DNA of 64,000 nt from Planctomycetota bacterium (GCA_029781135.1 JAKOXH010000073.1:62001-126000), one strand, 5' to 3'; shown: positions 8,943-19,544, counted from the stretch's first letter. Notes: generated by a model not told the origin, from the sequence alone. Made by a program: numbers and translations.

Positions 8943-9438
8943 TCGCGAAATTGAGGTCGTATCGATCATGAGTTCGAACCGGATCAACTCATCGCTCTTC
9001 GCATAGTACAAGAATTATGCGGCGACTGCAGCCGCGCTGGAAAGCGCGGCTGCAATCTGATTGGATTAGCCCGGTAAACGTGAGCGACTGAACTGTTTTG
9101 AACATCGTTCGATCATTTGGTTACGCTTTCACAGGAAGGCCTCGCCAACTTGGGCGCGTATCAGCTATCCGTGTCATGTCGTAATCCCGACGGCTAATTC
9201 GTAATGGCCGCTACAAAAGTTGCCTGCGAATTAACGACATTCGTGTCGTGTTAAGACGCTATTGGTGCCGCGATCCAGGAGTTGCCCGAGCCAGCGTCTT
9301 TGCCGCATTGCTTCTCCGCCAATAGAAGTATGTCGGGCGGACGAAAATTATGGGCCAGCCGCCCCTGGAAAACACTTTATTGGGTACAATCGAAGTGTTG
9401 CCGGCTCGTATCTCCTAGTTGCCGTAGCGGGGGGTCAC
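8943..9438. other. Intergenic region with two hairpins
   Basis: No gene is seen. A strong hairpin lies at 9027-9054. A weaker inverted repeat (TTAACGACA / TGTCGTGTTAA) lies at 9231-9254. The remainder probably contains the promoter of the giant surface-protein gene. Confidence 0.5.
9027..9054 (+). terminator. Perfect 12-bp stem hairpin
   Basis: TGCAGCCGCGCT and AGCGCGGCTGCA form a perfect GC-rich stem around the tetraloop GGAA. It has no long T-run and sits 85 bases after the PEP-CTERM stop, so it is a candidate terminator. Confidence 0.5.
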
Positions 9439-12400
9439 ATGTCTTCTCCTTTTAGCCGCACCGCCTTGGTCTTGGCCAGTATCGAAACTCGAGCGAAGCG
9501 CCGGATGCGGGGCTGGCGCGAACGCTTGGAACGCGTCTGTCTGAGTCGTGTCTGGCGAAAAGATGCCATCGCGCGGAGCGTGGTGCGTACGTTAGGCATG
9601 AGCGCACACGTTACACATGTGCTACGTGACACTAGCGGCTCGCAATTCGTGGGATCCGGCTACCGACGGTTGCGGATGGAAAACCTCGAAGGGCGGCAAA
9701 TGCTCTCGGCGACGACCATCGATCTGGCTGCTACGAGCGACAGCATTTCGCCAAACACCGTTTTGCCGGGCACGGATACGGATGACCTCACCAACATCAA
9801 CACCCCAGTATTCCAAGGGACCGCCGAACCGGGCGCAACGATCGAGCTATTTGATGGTGCGAATCCGACTTCGATTGCCACGGCTACCGCTAACGAAACC
9901 GGCGATTGGGCGACTACTCCGCTGGCGGCACCGCTGAACGACGCTGTCCATTCCATCACTGCCGTTGCGACCGATGGGTTGGGCAATACTTCGACGAGCG
10001 AGTCGCTGTTGGTGACGATCGACACGATCGTTTCGACCAATACGGCGCCGAGTATGACGGCGGCAACCGATAGCGGATCCTCTTCGAGCGACAATATCAC
10101 AAATATCAATACGCCCACCTTCACGGGCATGACGGAGGACGACGCCCCGAACAACGCCTATGTGGAGTTGCTGCTCGATGGCACGACGGTGATTGCGATC
10201 GGTAACGCGAGCAGCGGCGCCTGGACGTTAACTCCAGCCGCCGCCATCTCCGATGGCACCCACACCGTACAGGCTCGCGTCACGGACCATACGGGTAATG
10301 TCGGCACATCTGGACCGACGACGATTGTCATCGACACACTTAACCCGAACGCAGCCGATGACACCGCTTCGACAAACGAAGACACGGCGGTGACTTTCAG
10401 TGTCGTTGCCAACGACAGTGACACGATCGATCCCTCGCTGACGGTGACGAGTGTTACCAATGGGGCGCACGGTACGGTTCTCAACAACGATAACGGCACG
10501 GTAACGTACACGCCGAACTTGAACTTCAATGGCACCGACACGTTCAGTTATACGGTGACGGATGATGCGGGCAATTCGGCCACGGCGACGGTTAACATCA
10601 CTGTGGACCCGGTCAACGACGCGCCGGTTGCCGTGAACGATACAGCCGCGACGAACGAAGATACGCCGGTCACGACGGATAATGTGCTGGCCAACGACAC
10701 CGACGTGGACAGCACGCTCACGCCGGCTAGCATCACAGCGTTCACCCAAGGCATCAACGGCACGGTGGTCAACAACGACGATGGGACGTTTACCTACACG
10801 CCGAACGCCGACTTTAATGGCACGGATTCGTTCACCTACACAATCTCCGACGGCATCTCCAGCGATACGGCGACGGTAAACATCACTGTCCACCCGGTCA
10901 ACGACCCGCCGGTTGCCGTGAACGATATAGCCGCGACGAACGAAGACACGCCGGTCACGGTAGCCGTTCTGGCGAACGACAATGGTGGTCCTGAGAACGA
11001 GGTTCAGACCGTGAGCGTGACGTCCACGACCAACGGAGCCAACGGCACGGTGACGACCAACGGCACCACGGTAACCTACACGCCGAACTTGAACTTCCAT
11101 GGCACCGACGCTTTCACGTACACGATCACCGACGATGGCGGTCTCACCGCCACGGCAACCGTTACGGTTACGGTTGACAGCGTCAACGATGTTCCGACGG
11201 TCACGGTGAACAACAACACCGTAACGGTGAACGAAGGTTCGCCGGCGAGCAATTCCGGGAGCTTCTCGGATGTCGATTCCACGAATGTAACGATCACAGC
11301 CTCGGTGGGCACGATCACGCAAACCACGGGGGCGGCCGGCACCTACACCTGGTCGTTCAATACGACGGATGGCCCGGACGAATCGCAGACCGTCACCATC
11401 ACCGCCACCGACAGTGATGGGGGCGTGTCGACCGTGGCATTCTCGCTGGTCGTGAATAATGTGATCCCCTCGGTAATGGTTACCGGTACGACGTCGGCCA
11501 ACGATGGCCAAACGTTGACCTACAGTTTCACCACGACCGATCCAGGTGCTGATGGTGCTTACACGCGCACGATTACGAGTAGTAATCCGCTGGATGTCGT
11601 GACCCCAGTGTCATTCGATGCGGCCACCGGTTCGGGAACCTTCAAAGTCAAGTTCCATGGCCCAGTCGGCGCGAGCACGAGCATTCTGACGGTGAACGTG
11701 ACTGAAGCCGGGGGAACTCCCACCGGATCAGGCACGCTGGCCGTTTCTGTGACCAACACGTTCCGAGTAACCGGCATCGTGGTGAACGAAAGCGGTTTTG
11801 ATTTCACGTTCAACGCGGCCATCGACTTCACCAATCTGAACCTCTACGACGGCATTAATCCGCTCTTGCCGGGCGATACGTTCAAGCCGCCCGATGTGGT
11901 CGTGCATGCCGCGATTGCCAACGTCGATATGAAAGGCTCGGTTGTCTGGAATGCCGCCACGAACACCCTGAGCTGGGTGAAGTCGGGCGGTGTTTTGGGC
12001 GCCGACACCTACTTCATCAAGCTGGTAAGTGGCGCGACTGCCTTTAAGGACACCTCAGGCGACTTACTGGATGGCAACAGCGACTTCGTCGCCGGCGACA
12101 ACTATCAACAATCGGTTCCAATTTCCGTTCTCGGGGGAACGCCGATTATTAGTCTGCCAGATTTTGCGCGCGGACCGGGTCAGGGCGTCGATCTGACGGC
12201 CTCCAACACGCTTGATACTACGCTCCCAGTGCGGGCGACGGGCGTGAACGTGCAAGGCGTCGACTTCAAGCTCGTCTATGACACGACGCTGCTGACAATC
12301 AATCCGGACCAGGTGACGGCTGTACTGCCGAACTGGTCGGTAATGGCGAACCAGAGCGTGGTTGGCACGACGGCAACGTTGACCGTGACTGCGTGGGCGA

Positions 12401-13761
12401 ACTTACAATCCGCCGCGTTCACTGGCACATCTGCTTTCGTGAATATCGTCGCTACCGTGCCTACCACCGCTCCGTACGGTGCGACCCAAGTGCTGCGATT
12501 GATCGATTGCCTGGTCGACGAGCACAAGCCCCTGTCTGACTTCGCCATTCAAAAGGTCGCGTTCCCGGGCGACGCCAATGGCAGCGGCGTCGTGCCGTCG
12601 TCGTCGCCGCCGAATGCCTACACGGCCGAAGATGCGGCCTTGATTGCCCGGGTGATCGTGGGTGCGGCGGGGACGACCGGCTTTGATGCTCATCCGCTCG
12701 TGGATCCGGCGATTGTTGGTGATGCGAGTGGCAATGGCGGGGCGAGTCTCAGCGCGTTCGATACCTCGCTGATCGCGCAGGAATCCGCGGGTATCAACAC
12801 GCCCGAAGTTCCAGACGGAACCGCGCCGGGCACCGGCGGAGTGGCGCTGTACGATCCGCAATTGAGCATTCCGGACAATATTCCGGTCCTCACCGATCAC
12901 ACGTACGAACTGCCGGTTAATATCACGATCGAACCGACGGTCGTGGGTATTATCTCCTCGACGTATACCGTCAAATACCAGACCGATGCTTTGGGTTTCC
13001 TAGGCGCCAGCAACGGGAGCGACTTCCCGGCGCCTGGTTGGATCATGACGGCGAGCGAGCAGGTGCCGGGAACGATCCGGGTGTCGATCTTTAACACCTT
13101 CCCCAGCGGTAACAACGGCGGAGTACCGCTTCAACTGGGTAAATTGAATTTCGTCGTGCAGCACGCTGCGAATCTCGGCATCAGCCCTCTCCAAATCGAC
13201 CCAGTCGACCCACACGAATCAGGATTGGGATGGACGAAGGATGATGGTTCGGTGCTGATCTCACATTTACCGGGCGATTACAACCTCGATAACGTCGTGG
13301 ATGCGAGCGACTACGTGATTTGGAAAAAGCACTCTTCCATCGACGGCAATGGCGGTGCCAATGGAACCGGCTACACGGACTGGAGAGGTAACTTCGGGGC
13401 AAGCTTCCCGGGTGCGGGCGCCGGGGCGGCGATTGCAGGCGCTAGTACGATCGATAGCGGGCCGGTTTCGGCATCCATCAGCACGGAAGCCTCGGCGGCG
13501 GTAGCACGCGACGAGGTGCTGGCAGGTTTCGCCCTCGGCACTCGTTCCGCCGATTCGAAAACGACGCGCACCGTGTGGAATCAGTTGCCGGAGAACTCGC
13601 AACTGAGCGATCGGAATTTGCTGTGCGACGTCACGAGCGAAGAGCAGAAATATGCTGCCGACGAATACAACTCATTGCGCGACGACAACAGCACTGACCA
13701 TACGGACGCGGTGGACGAGTTCTTGTCGAATTTGGATTGCGAATTGACTAAAATGCTCTAA
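9439..13761 (+). CDS. Giant surface protein with Ig-like, Tandem-95, cohesin-like and dockerin segments
   Basis: The protein has 1440 residues. The N-terminal ~85 are basic and contain [16 protein letters not shown], a motif typical of planctomycete surface proteins. Bacterial Ig-like modules follow at about 114-197 and 217-297 ([19 protein letters not shown] type), then three Tandem-95/cadherin-like repeats at about 304-580 (each with [15 protein letters not shown]-like openings) and PKD-like modules to about 770. The rest alternates a cohesin-like beta domain (900-1045), a dockerin-like pair (GDANGSG, GDASGNG; 1042-1117), a second cohesin-like domain (1134-1274) and a dockerin repeat ([17 protein letters not shown]; 1276-1319). 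There is no PEP-CTERM tail. ATG 9439 follows a G-rich ribosome-binding site; the longer frame from 9262 is less likely. Confidence 0.85.
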   Translation: MSSPFSRTALVLASIETRAKRRMRGWRERLERVCLSRVWRKDAIARSVVRTLGMSAHVTHVLRDTSGSQFVGSGYRRLRMENLEGRQMLSATTIDLAATSDSISPNTVLPGTDTDDLTNINTPVFQGTAEPGATIELFDGANPTSIATATANETGDWATTPLAAPLNDAVHSITAVATDGLGNTSTSESLLVTIDTIVSTNTAPSMTAATDSGSSSSDNITNINTPTFTGMTEDDAPNNAYVELLLDGTTVIAIGNASSGAWTLTPAAAISDGTHTVQARVTDHTGNVGTSGPTTIVIDTLNPNAADDTASTNEDTAVTFSVVANDSDTIDPSLTVTSVTNGAHGTVLNNDNGTVTYTPNLNFNGTDTFSYTVTDDAGNSATATVNITVDPVNDAPVAVNDTAATNEDTPVTTDNVLANDTDVDSTLTPASITAFTQGINGTVVNNDDGTFTYTPNADFNGTDSFTYTISDGISSDTATVNITVHPVNDPPVAVNDIAATNEDTPVTVAVLANDNGGPENEVQTVSVTSTTNGANGTVTTNGTTVTYTPNLNFHGTDAFTYTITDDGGLTATATVTVTVDSVNDVPTVTVNNNTVTVNEGSPASNSGSFSDVDSTNVTITASVGTITQTTGAAGTYTWSFNTTDGPDESQTVTITATDSDGGVSTVAFSLVVNNVIPSVMVTGTTSANDGQTLTYSFTTTDPGADGAYTRTITSSNPLDVVTPVSFDAATGSGTFKVKFHGPVGASTSILTVNVTEAGGTPTGSGTLAVSVTNTFRVTGIVVNESGFDFTFNAAIDFTNLNLYDGINPLLPGDTFKPPDVVVHAAIANVDMKGSVVWNAATNTLSWVKSGGVLGADTYFIKLVSGATAFKDTSGDLLDGNSDFVAGDNYQQSVPISVLGGTPIISLPDFARGPGQGVDLTASNTLDTTLPVRATGVNVQGVDFKLVYDTTLLTINPDQVTAVLPNWSVMANQSVVGTTATLTVTAWANLQSAAFTGTSAFVNIVATVPTTAPYGATQVLRLIDCLVDEHKPLSDFAIQKVAFPGDANGSGVVPSSSPPNAYTAEDAALIARVIVGAAGTTGFDAHPLVDPAIVGDASGNGGASLSAFDTSLIAQESAGINTPEVPDGTAPGTGGVALYDPQLSIPDNIPVLTDHTYELPVNITIEPTVVGIISSTYTVKYQTDALGFLGASNGSDFPAPGWIMTASEQVPGTIRVSIFNTFPSGNNGGVPLQLGKLNFVVQHAANLGISPLQIDPVDPHESGLGWTKDDGSVLISHLPGDYNLDNVVDASDYVIWKKHSSIDGNGGANGTGYTDWRGNFGASFPGAGAGAAIAGASTIDSGPVSASISTEASAAVARDEVLAGFALGTRSADSKTTRTVWNQLPENSQLSDRNLLCDVTSEEQKYAADEYNSLRDDNSTDHTDAVDEFLSNLDCELTKML

Positions 13762-13848
13762 ATCCATCCCGCGGGAGGCCGTCCGTGCCTTGATCGCAGT
13801 GCGACCTTGGTCCGTGCAGCCGAGACCATTTCATTGGGAGTCCGAAGA

Positions 13849-15681
13849 GTGCCGCAACGAAATCCCTACCTGGACTGTTTGCGATGGCTGGTTTTGCTAG
13901 CGATCTTCTCGTTGGTCCGGCCGGTTGTCGCGCTGGAATGGGGCCCGCTGGATGGGCCCGATTACTACGATCCCGCGCGCCATAATCCATTTGCGCGGGA
14001 CCCAGCCTTTATTGCTCCCACGCTCGATTTGTCAGGCGTTGGCCAATATCACATTTATGTTCCCGGCTTTCTCGACAACTATTTCTGGGTGACCATGATT
14101 TCGGATACGTACTACATCACCACGCTTCACACGATGGGCGCGTACTTCGCTGACCGGGACATACACTTTTACCACGACAATGATCCCACCCCGGCTGAAT
14201 CGATTGCCATCGACGACACGTATCATACCGTGCTGCGAGATGATGTGTGGATTGGGCGGCTCAAATCGGCGCCATCCAGTGCGGTGAAACGATACCCTTT
14301 AATCAAGCGACCCGAGGGCACGAACTGGGCGGGAATTCCTGGCATTGATACAGAACTCTACCTCGTAGGCGATCGCGCCGGAGAAGGGGGCGAGGCTCAG
14401 TCGCGATTAGGTCTTAACGACATTTCGCATCACTACGCGGGCGATCTTTACTTTACTTATGATTTCAACCAGCGCGGCGTCGATGAAGTGCGCACGTTGT
14501 GTTGCGATTCATCCGCTCCGTCGTTGGTCGCCAATCCGTATGCGAACTTTGCTCTTGCCGGCCTTCACCATGTCAACCAAGACGTCAATCTTTCGTCACT
14601 TGCCTCCGATATTGCAGCCGAAGTTTACAACGCGTCCGGTGGCGCGGAAAGTGTGACCGTTGTTTCCGATCTGGCCGGCGATCTGAACGCCGACTTCAAA
14701 GTCGATCAAAACGACCGCGACATCCTGTTAGGCAATTTGGGTCAAGGGCCGGGCATGCGACACATCGATGGCGATGTCAACGGGGACGGGTACGTCGATG
14801 CGTCTGATCTCTCGGCGTTGCAACTGAATTTCAATAAAACTTTGTCGGCACCGGCGGATTTCAACGGGGATTTCGCCGTGAATAAAGTAGACATGCTCGC
14901 AATCGGAAATCACTGGCATTTGACTGGGGCAACTCACGCCGATGGCGACGCCAATGGTGATGGCATCGTCGATGTTAAAGATTTCAATCTGCTCAATGCC
15001 AGTTACTTGCCCATTCCCTGGACCGCGCCACCGGCAATCGCGCCGGTCCCCGGCGATCTCACGAAAGACGGTCTGGTGGACAACGACGACTCGAACATCG
15101 TGCTTGGATGCATAACGTCCGGTTGCTCGCCGCAAGATTTTGCCAGGTCCGATATTAACAACGACGGTGTGGTTGATGCCAGTGACCTCCAAATCTTGGT
15201 TTCGAACTGGAACCCCACTGGCCCAGCCGACATCAACAATGATCTTAAGATCAACAATGAAGATATCGCCGTGCTCTTGCGAAACTGGGGTGCGACAACC
15301 AACCTTGGAAAGGCGGCCGGCGATCTGAATCTAGACGGTGTTGTCGATGCTGCCGACTATGCCATCATGACCGATTGGTGGGGCCGCGGCGTCTCGGATT
15401 TTGCGGCACAAGCTCCGCTGGTGCCGACGTTGGTGCCGGGCGATTTCAACGCCGACGGGATGGTCAATGCTGCCGATTACGTCCTGTGGCGCAAGAACCC
15501 GGTCGGCTTCCCTGCAGACGCCTACTCGACTTGGAGTTCTTACTATGGCCAGCCTGGTAGTGGCGCGGCTGCAAGGACGGGGGCCGCGGTGCCCGAGACG
15601 GCAACGTTCATGCTGTTTATCCTGGCGGTTGCAGGTATCGCGGCGCGACGGCGATGGCGCGCTGTCGAGTGTCAAAACTAA
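13849..15681 (+). CDS. Trypsin-like domain plus multiple dockerin-type repeats and PEP-CTERM-like tail
   Basis: A signal peptide (residues about 10-31) precedes a region with the S1 peptidase pattern. ISDTYYITTLHTMG supplies a His at 94. RDDVWIGRL supplies an Asp at 131/132, in the place of the D-I-A-L strand. CDSSAPSLV supplies a Ser at 221, in the place of GDSGGP. After that, residues about 276-560 hold at least six EF-hand/dockerin-like units (GDLNADFKVDQNDRD, GDVNGDGYVDASDL and similar). The C-terminus has VPETATF, a hydrophobic helix and ARRRW, a PEP-CTERM variant. Together these suggest a surface-anchored, calcium-binding protease or protease-like protein. GTG 13849 follows GGGAGTCCGAAG; a start at 13807 is possible. 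Confidence 0.75.
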   Translation: MPQRNPYLDCLRWLVLLAIFSLVRPVVALEWGPLDGPDYYDPARHNPFARDPAFIAPTLDLSGVGQYHIYVPGFLDNYFWVTMISDTYYITTLHTMGAYFADRDIHFYHDNDPTPAESIAIDDTYHTVLRDDVWIGRLKSAPSSAVKRYPLIKRPEGTNWAGIPGIDTELYLVGDRAGEGGEAQSRLGLNDISHHYAGDLYFTYDFNQRGVDEVRTLCCDSSAPSLVANPYANFALAGLHHVNQDVNLSSLASDIAAEVYNASGGAESVTVVSDLAGDLNADFKVDQNDRDILLGNLGQGPGMRHIDGDVNGDGYVDASDLSALQLNFNKTLSAPADFNGDFAVNKVDMLAIGNHWHLTGATHADGDANGDGIVDVKDFNLLNASYLPIPWTAPPAIAPVPGDLTKDGLVDNDDSNIVLGCITSGCSPQDFARSDINNDGVVDASDLQILVSNWNPTGPADINNDLKINNEDIAVLLRNWGATTNLGKAAGDLNLDGVVDAADYAIMTDWWGRGVSDFAAQAPLVPTLVPGDFNADGMVNAADYVLWRKNPVGFPADAYSTWSSYYGQPGSGAAARTGAAVPETATFMLFILAVAGIAARRRWRAVECQN

Positions 15682-15772
15682 CGGATGGGTGACCGTCGCT
15701 CACGTTGAGGATCTGACAGAGCGGATTGCCGCGTTTCCCGGCTGGCGACGTGCCTCACCGAGCGATCAGCCA

Positions 15773-16648
15773 TCACTCCGGTTTAGCGACCAGTTGCCCC
15801 ATCCGGCCCGCGTGGAAGTCGGCGAAGGCCTGGCGGATTTCGGCCTCCGTGTTCATCACGAACGGCCCGTGCGCGACGACCGGCTCGTCGATCGGTTCGC
15901 CGCTCAGCAACAGCAGTTTCGCATCTTGCAGCGCGGCCAGCGTCAGCGAGTCGCCCTGCCGATCGAACACGGCCAAGCCCGTGTCTCGCAGCATTTCGCC
16001 GCCAGCAAGCTCCACCTGCCCGCTCAACAGGAACAAGAGCGTGTTGTGCCCCTCGGGAACGCGAAGCTCAGCGCGGTGCCCGGCCGTCAGCCGCACGTCC
16101 CAAACATTGAGCGGGGTATAGGTTTTTGCCGGTCCGGTCTGGCGGCCGAAGGCCCCCGCGATCACGCGTACCGTGCCCGCAGCACTGGGTAATGGCACTT
16201 CCGGAATCTGCGACGCCGTAATGCCCTGGTAATGTGGCTGGGCCGACTTGTCTTTCGCCGGCAGGTTGACCCAAAGCTGCACCATCTCCAGCACGCCGCC
16301 GCGTTGAGTGAAATCGCGGCCGTGCATTTCCTCATGCACAAGGCCCGAGGCGGCCGTCATCCATTGCACATCGCCGGGGCCGATCACGCCGCCCCCGCCG
16401 GAAGAATCGCGGTGTTCGACCTCGCCGGAATAGACAATTGTGACCGTCTCGAAACCCTTATGCGGATGCTCTTCGACGCCCCGCGGTTGGTCGGACGGTG
16501 GGAACTCGGCGGGACCGGCATAGTCGAGCAGCAGAAACGGGCTGATGCGCGCGCCGTGACTATGGTGCGAAAACATGGTCCGCACCGGAAAACCATTACC
16601 GACCCAGTGGCCACGACCGGCGTGTTCGACGCTCAGGAGCTTCTTCAT
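15773..16648 (-). CDS. Pirin family protein
   Basis: Pirins are double-cupin iron proteins; some have quercetinase activity. The 291-residue sequence has the hallmark HHSHGARISPFLLLD near residues 28-42, and the metal-binding stretch HPHKGFETVTIVYSGEVEHRDS. It continues with GPGDVQWMTAASGLVHEE and a C-terminal cupin (LLFLLSGQVEL). The start at 16648 (MKKLLSVEHAGRG) matches the family N-terminus; the longer open frame runs back into wrbA. It lies 7 bases downstream of wrbA in the same operon, opposite an HxlR regulator, an arrangement seen in electrophile or quinone stress loci. Confidence 0.92.
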   Translation of the reverse strand: MKKLLSVEHAGRGHWVGNGFPVRTMFSHHSHGARISPFLLLDYAGPAEFPPSDQPRGVEEHPHKGFETVTIVYSGEVEHRDSSGGGGVIGPGDVQWMTAASGLVHEEMHGRDFTQRGGVLEMVQLWVNLPAKDKSAQPHYQGITASQIPEVPLPSAAGTVRVIAGAFGRQTGPAKTYTPLNVWDVRLTAGHRAELRVPEGHNTLLFLLSGQVELAGGEMLRDTGLAVFDRQGDSLTLAALQDAKLLLLSGEPIDEPVVAHGPFVMNTEAEIRQAFADFHAGRMGQLVAKPE

Positions 16649-16655
16649 TCTGTCC

Positions 16656-17255
16656 TCAGGCAAAAAGTTTTTTGGCGATGGTCGCGACGTGTCGGCCCTG
16701 GAAGCGGGCCTGCGCCACTTCTTTTTCGCTCGGTTGTCGCGAGCCGTCCGCCCCGGCGATCGTCGCCGCGCCCCAGGGCGAGCCACCCTTGAGTTCGCTG
16801 ATGTCGGCCAATTCCGGGCAGGTATAGGGCAAGCCGACATAGACCATGCCGTGGTGCATGAGCGTCGTCACGAAGCTGATGATCGTGCTCTCGTTACCGC
16901 CACCCGTTCCGGTGCTGGTGAAGACGCTGCCGACCTTGCCAACGAGCGTGCCCTTCACCCAGAGTCCGCCCGTCTGGTCGAGGAAGTTGCGCATCTGGGC
17001 GGTCATGTTTCCAAACCGGGTGGGCGAGCCGAAAATGATGGCATCGTAGTCGCCCAATTCCTTGGGCGACGCGACCGGCGCGGCCTGGTCGAGCTTCGCG
17101 CCCGCCTGTTTGGCGACCTCGGGCGGCATGGTTTCGGGCACGCGCTTGATTGTGACCTCCGCACCCGCGACGGATCGCGCCCCTTCGGCAATGGCGGCGG
17201 CGAGCGTTTCGACATGTCCGTACATGGAATAGTACAGTACGAGTATTTTCGGCAT
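16656..17255 (-). CDS. wrbA: WrbA-type NAD(P)H:quinone oxidoreductase (flavodoxin-like)
   Basis: WrbA reduces quinones with two electrons, using FMN and NAD(P)H, and so avoids semiquinone radicals. The 199-residue protein starts with the FMN-binding loop ([19 protein letters not shown]). It contains [37 protein letters not shown] and the C-terminal [19 protein letters not shown] segment, all diagnostic. Length is normal. The start at 17255 is chosen because an upstream in-frame ATG adds nine non-conserved residues. It leads the wrbA-pirin operon, read divergently from the HxlR gene. Confidence 0.95.
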   Translation of the reverse strand: MPKILVLYYSMYGHVETLAAAIAEGARSVAGAEVTIKRVPETMPPEVAKQAGAKLDQAAPVASPKELGDYDAIIFGSPTRFGNMTAQMRNFLDQTGGLWVKGTLVGKVGSVFTSTGTGGGNESTIISFVTTLMHHGMVYVGLPYTCPELADISELKGGSPWGAATIAGADGSRQPSEKEVAQARFQGRHVATIAKKLFA

Positions 17256-17377
17256 GGTTTTCCTTTCGGGCGGTTGCGGCACCGGACGACTTCCCTTAAC
17301 TTTTAGGCCGGTAGCAGCAAAACTTCAAGTATGGTCAATCTTGTAAGCCAGTATCTCCAATGATACCGAAGGGTCCG
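17256..17377. promoter_or_regulatory. Divergent promoter region between wrbA and the HxlR regulator
   Basis: This 122-base gap must carry both promoters and, by analogy with other HxlR systems, the operator. AGTATGG and AGTATCT occur at 17330 and 17350 as a loose direct repeat, but I see no convincing palindrome. Confidence 0.35.
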
Positions 17378-17734
17378 ATGTCCAAGCCTCGGGGGCGACA
17401 GAACAACAAGAAGAACGTGAGCTGTCCCGTTGAAACCACGATCGCGGCGATTGGCGGGCGCTGGAAGGTGCTCATCATCCACCACCTGCTGGAGGGCACG
17501 AAACGCTTCGGCGAATTGGCCCGCTTGCTGGGCGGCGTGTCGCCACGCACGTTGACCCGCCAACTCCGCGAGTTGGAAGAATGCGGGATCATCGACCGGT
17601 ACATCCATCAACAAATTCCACCGAAGGTCGAATACTCGTTGACGCCTTTGGGGCGGAAGCTAAAGCCCATCCTCTACGCGATGCACGATTGGGGAGTGGA
17701 AGCGGAAAGGAGCCATGCTCGGGCCAGAAAATAA
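17378..17734 (+). CDS. HxlR-family winged-helix transcriptional regulator
   Basis: This 118-residue protein shows the full HxlR pattern: CPVETTIAAIGGRWKVLIIH, LLEGTKRFGELARLL, the recognition helix GVSPRTLTRQLRELEECGII and the wing PPKVEYSLTPLGRKLKPIL. The single Cys near residue 17 (SCPVE) is where HxlR members such as YodB and HypR sense quinones or oxidants. Given the divergent wrbA-pirin operon, the simplest inference is that it controls that operon in response to quinone or electrophile stress. ATG 17378 is preferred because GAAGGG lies just upstream; ATG 17360 would add six residues. Confidence 0.9.
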   Translation: MSKPRGRQNNKKNVSCPVETTIAAIGGRWKVLIIHHLLEGTKRFGELARLLGGVSPRTLTRQLRELEECGIIDRYIHQQIPPKVEYSLTPLGRKLKPILYAMHDWGVEAERSHARARK

Positions 17735-17893
17735 ATCACTCGAACGTGAAGCATGGCATTGCCATGCGAAATCGAGCAGAAACTGAATACACGACGACAC
17801 GTTCGCCACTTCTCACGTGTCCACGTTGTGCCCTGATTCCGCGTGAATTGGAGTTCTGGTCGTGTGGCGTTGAGGAATTGCCGCAAGTCGAAG

Positions 17894-17967
17894 CACGCCC
17901 GGCAGGACTCGAACCTGCGACCGGCGGATTAGAAATCCGCTGCTCTATCCAGCTGAGCTACGGGCGC
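17894..17967 (-). tRNA. tRNA-Arg (anticodon TCT)
   Basis: Read on the minus strand, the gene starts GCGCCCGTAGCTCAGCTGGA and has a D arm, then an anticodon arm with GGATTTCTAATCC (loop containing TCT). The T arm contains GGTTCGAGTCC. The 3' acceptor strand CGGGCGT pairs with the 5' end, with one G-T pair at the terminus. The 3' CCA is not encoded. There is no neighbouring tRNA and no sign of an integrated element beside it. Confidence 0.95.
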
Positions 17968-18460
17968 TTGGGAGTCTTCGATGGTATACGTTTCAGCTCG
18001 AATTTGCATCCTTGCCGCCGGTTTTCCTATTTGGTCCAAGGGAAGCCCACCCTAGCTTACTACCGCAGTTAACCGCCGGCTACGCTACAGGAATTCGATC
18101 ATGGCACGCACGAAAACGCAAGGTCGGCCAAAGAACCGCCCGCTGCACAGGCACGCGATCTGACAATGATGCAAAACCGTCCACGGCCGCAACGTGTCGT
18201 TCGGAACCGGGCTGAGTGAGGCCCTGAAGATGACACGCCGTGAGAGTCTTCGCAGGGAGTGGTGGACCGGGAATCACCGACGATTCCACGCCGATCGCAA
18301 AGCGTCTAGGCGCGCTATCCTTGGCGCCGTGGGAATCATTGAGCGGCCCTGTTTGGCCACGATGGCGGGTAGTGGCGGGGACACGGTTTTTATATGATAG
18401 AGAATCAAACCGTAATTCGCTGATTTCTTGCCGCGTCATTCGTCTGGAGTATTGCCGTTA
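17968..18460. other. Gene-free stretch upstream of the HAD gene
   Basis: Nothing convincing is seen on either strand. A 119-codon minus-strand frame at 18080-18439 lacks motifs and sensible composition. The promoters of the tRNA gene and of the HAD gene should lie here. Confidence 0.5.
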
Positions 18461-19342
18461 ATGTCTGTTTTTGAAGAACCGGATTTTCGTCCCACGGAGG
18501 CGGCCACCGCCCAGTCGCGTTTCTTGCCGGGTACCAGTATTGAGATCATTCGCGATGTCCAGCGAGCAGCGCCGCCCGAGCATGTGCTGTTCGATTTCGA
18601 TGGTACGCTGAGCCTCGTGCGCGAGGGCTGGCCGGAAGTCATGGTGCCCCTGATGGTGGAGGTGCTGCAAGGCACCGGCACGAAGGAGTCGCATGACGCA
18701 CTTTATAAGCTGGCGTATGACTTCGTGATGGAACTTACCGGCAAGCAGACGATCTACCAGATGATTCGCCTCGCCGAGGAGGTCACCAAGCGTGGCGGCA
18801 CGCCGCAGGATCCGACGGAGTACAAACAGATGTACCACGATCGGCTGATGGAGCGGATCTGGACGCGGCGCGAAGACCTGCGGAGTGGACGGGTTCCGCC
18901 GGAGGAAATGGTTGTTCCCGGCAGTATTGATTTGCTGAAGGGCCTCAAAGCCAAGGGGCTAAAACTCTATTTGGCGAGCGGTACCGATGAGAACTACGTC
19001 AAGGAAGAGGTGACGCTCCTGGGCCTCGATCCATATTTCCACGGGCGCGTTTACGGGGCTGTCGACGATTACAAGACATTTTCAAAAGCCCACGTCATTC
19101 GTCGCATCCTCGATGTGAACAAAGTGGATGGGGCGCGGCTATTGGGCTTCGGTGACGGCTACGTCGAGATTCAGAACGTGAAGGATGTCGGCGGAATTGC
19201 CGTGGCCGTTGCCAGCGATGAAGCGAATCGCAGCGGCAAGCCGGATCAGTGGAAACGCGACCGCCTGGTGAGCGTCGGGGCGGACATGGTGATTCCCGAT
19301 TATCGCGAGCACGAGCAGGTGATTGATTACGTGTGGAAGTAG
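18461..19342 (+). CDS. HAD-superfamily phosphatase, probably acting on a sugar phosphate
   Basis: This 293-residue protein carries HAD motif I as VLFDFDGTLS (Asp near residues 44 and 46). A Thr/Ser motif II lies in LYLASGTDENY. A Lys in the KAHVIRRIL stretch is a candidate motif III. Motif IV is GFGDGYVEIQNVKDVGG. A helical cap is inserted between I and II. It is the first gene of a cluster with a PfkB-type kinase and a GmhA-type isomerase, so it may fill the GmhB role, removing a phosphate from a heptose bisphosphate. It is longer than classical GmhB, so the substrate is inferred from context only. ATG 18461 is the first Met after the stop-free leader. Confidence 0.8.
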   Translation: MSVFEEPDFRPTEAATAQSRFLPGTSIEIIRDVQRAAPPEHVLFDFDGTLSLVREGWPEVMVPLMVEVLQGTGTKESHDALYKLAYDFVMELTGKQTIYQMIRLAEEVTKRGGTPQDPTEYKQMYHDRLMERIWTRREDLRSGRVPPEEMVVPGSIDLLKGLKAKGLKLYLASGTDENYVKEEVTLLGLDPYFHGRVYGAVDDYKTFSKAHVIRRILDVNKVDGARLLGFGDGYVEIQNVKDVGGIAVAVASDEANRSGKPDQWKRDRLVSVGADMVIPDYREHEQVIDYVWK

Positions 19343-19440
19343 TGCCGCGACTTGGTAGCGCTTTTCCTCTCCCGGCAGTGGAGGAAATTCGTACTATTGA
19401 TAGCTGTGCGGCAAATGACCCATCGCTTGTTTAACACCGT

Positions 19441-19481
19441 GCCAACGGCGAGGCGAAACGTTGCGCTGAGTCGCCGTTGGC
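19441..19481 (+). promoter_or_regulatory. Hairpin in the leader between HAD and the next gene
   Basis: GCCAACGGCGA and TCGCCGTTGGC form a perfect 11-bp stem around a 19-base loop. It lies in the 202-base gap before the deoxyhypusine-synthase-like gene. It may be a terminator, attenuator or transcript-stabilising hairpin. Confidence 0.45.
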
Positions 19482-19544
19482 TCCGAATTAAACGACTTGC
19501 CGACGCTGCACGCAAGCGAATTATTGATGATTTGGAATACCGTC

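Noticed and set aside
10228-11511. A 427-codon minus-strand open frame antisense to the giant surface-protein gene
   Set aside because: It mirrors the repeated Thr/Asn/Asp codons of the plus strand, is Arg/Val/Gly-rich and has no motif. It is a shadow frame.
15401-16192. A 263-codon plus-strand frame over the end of the dockerin gene and the pirin gene
   Set aside because: It is antisense to pirin and in a wrong frame for the dockerin gene, with no recognisable domain.
17894-17967. The tRNA gene considered as an integration site of a mobile element
   Set aside because: No integrase, no duplicated 3' tRNA end and no phage-like genes are found nearby.
18080-18439. A 119-codon minus-strand frame between the tRNA and the HAD gene
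   Set aside because: Composition is random-like and there is no motif.
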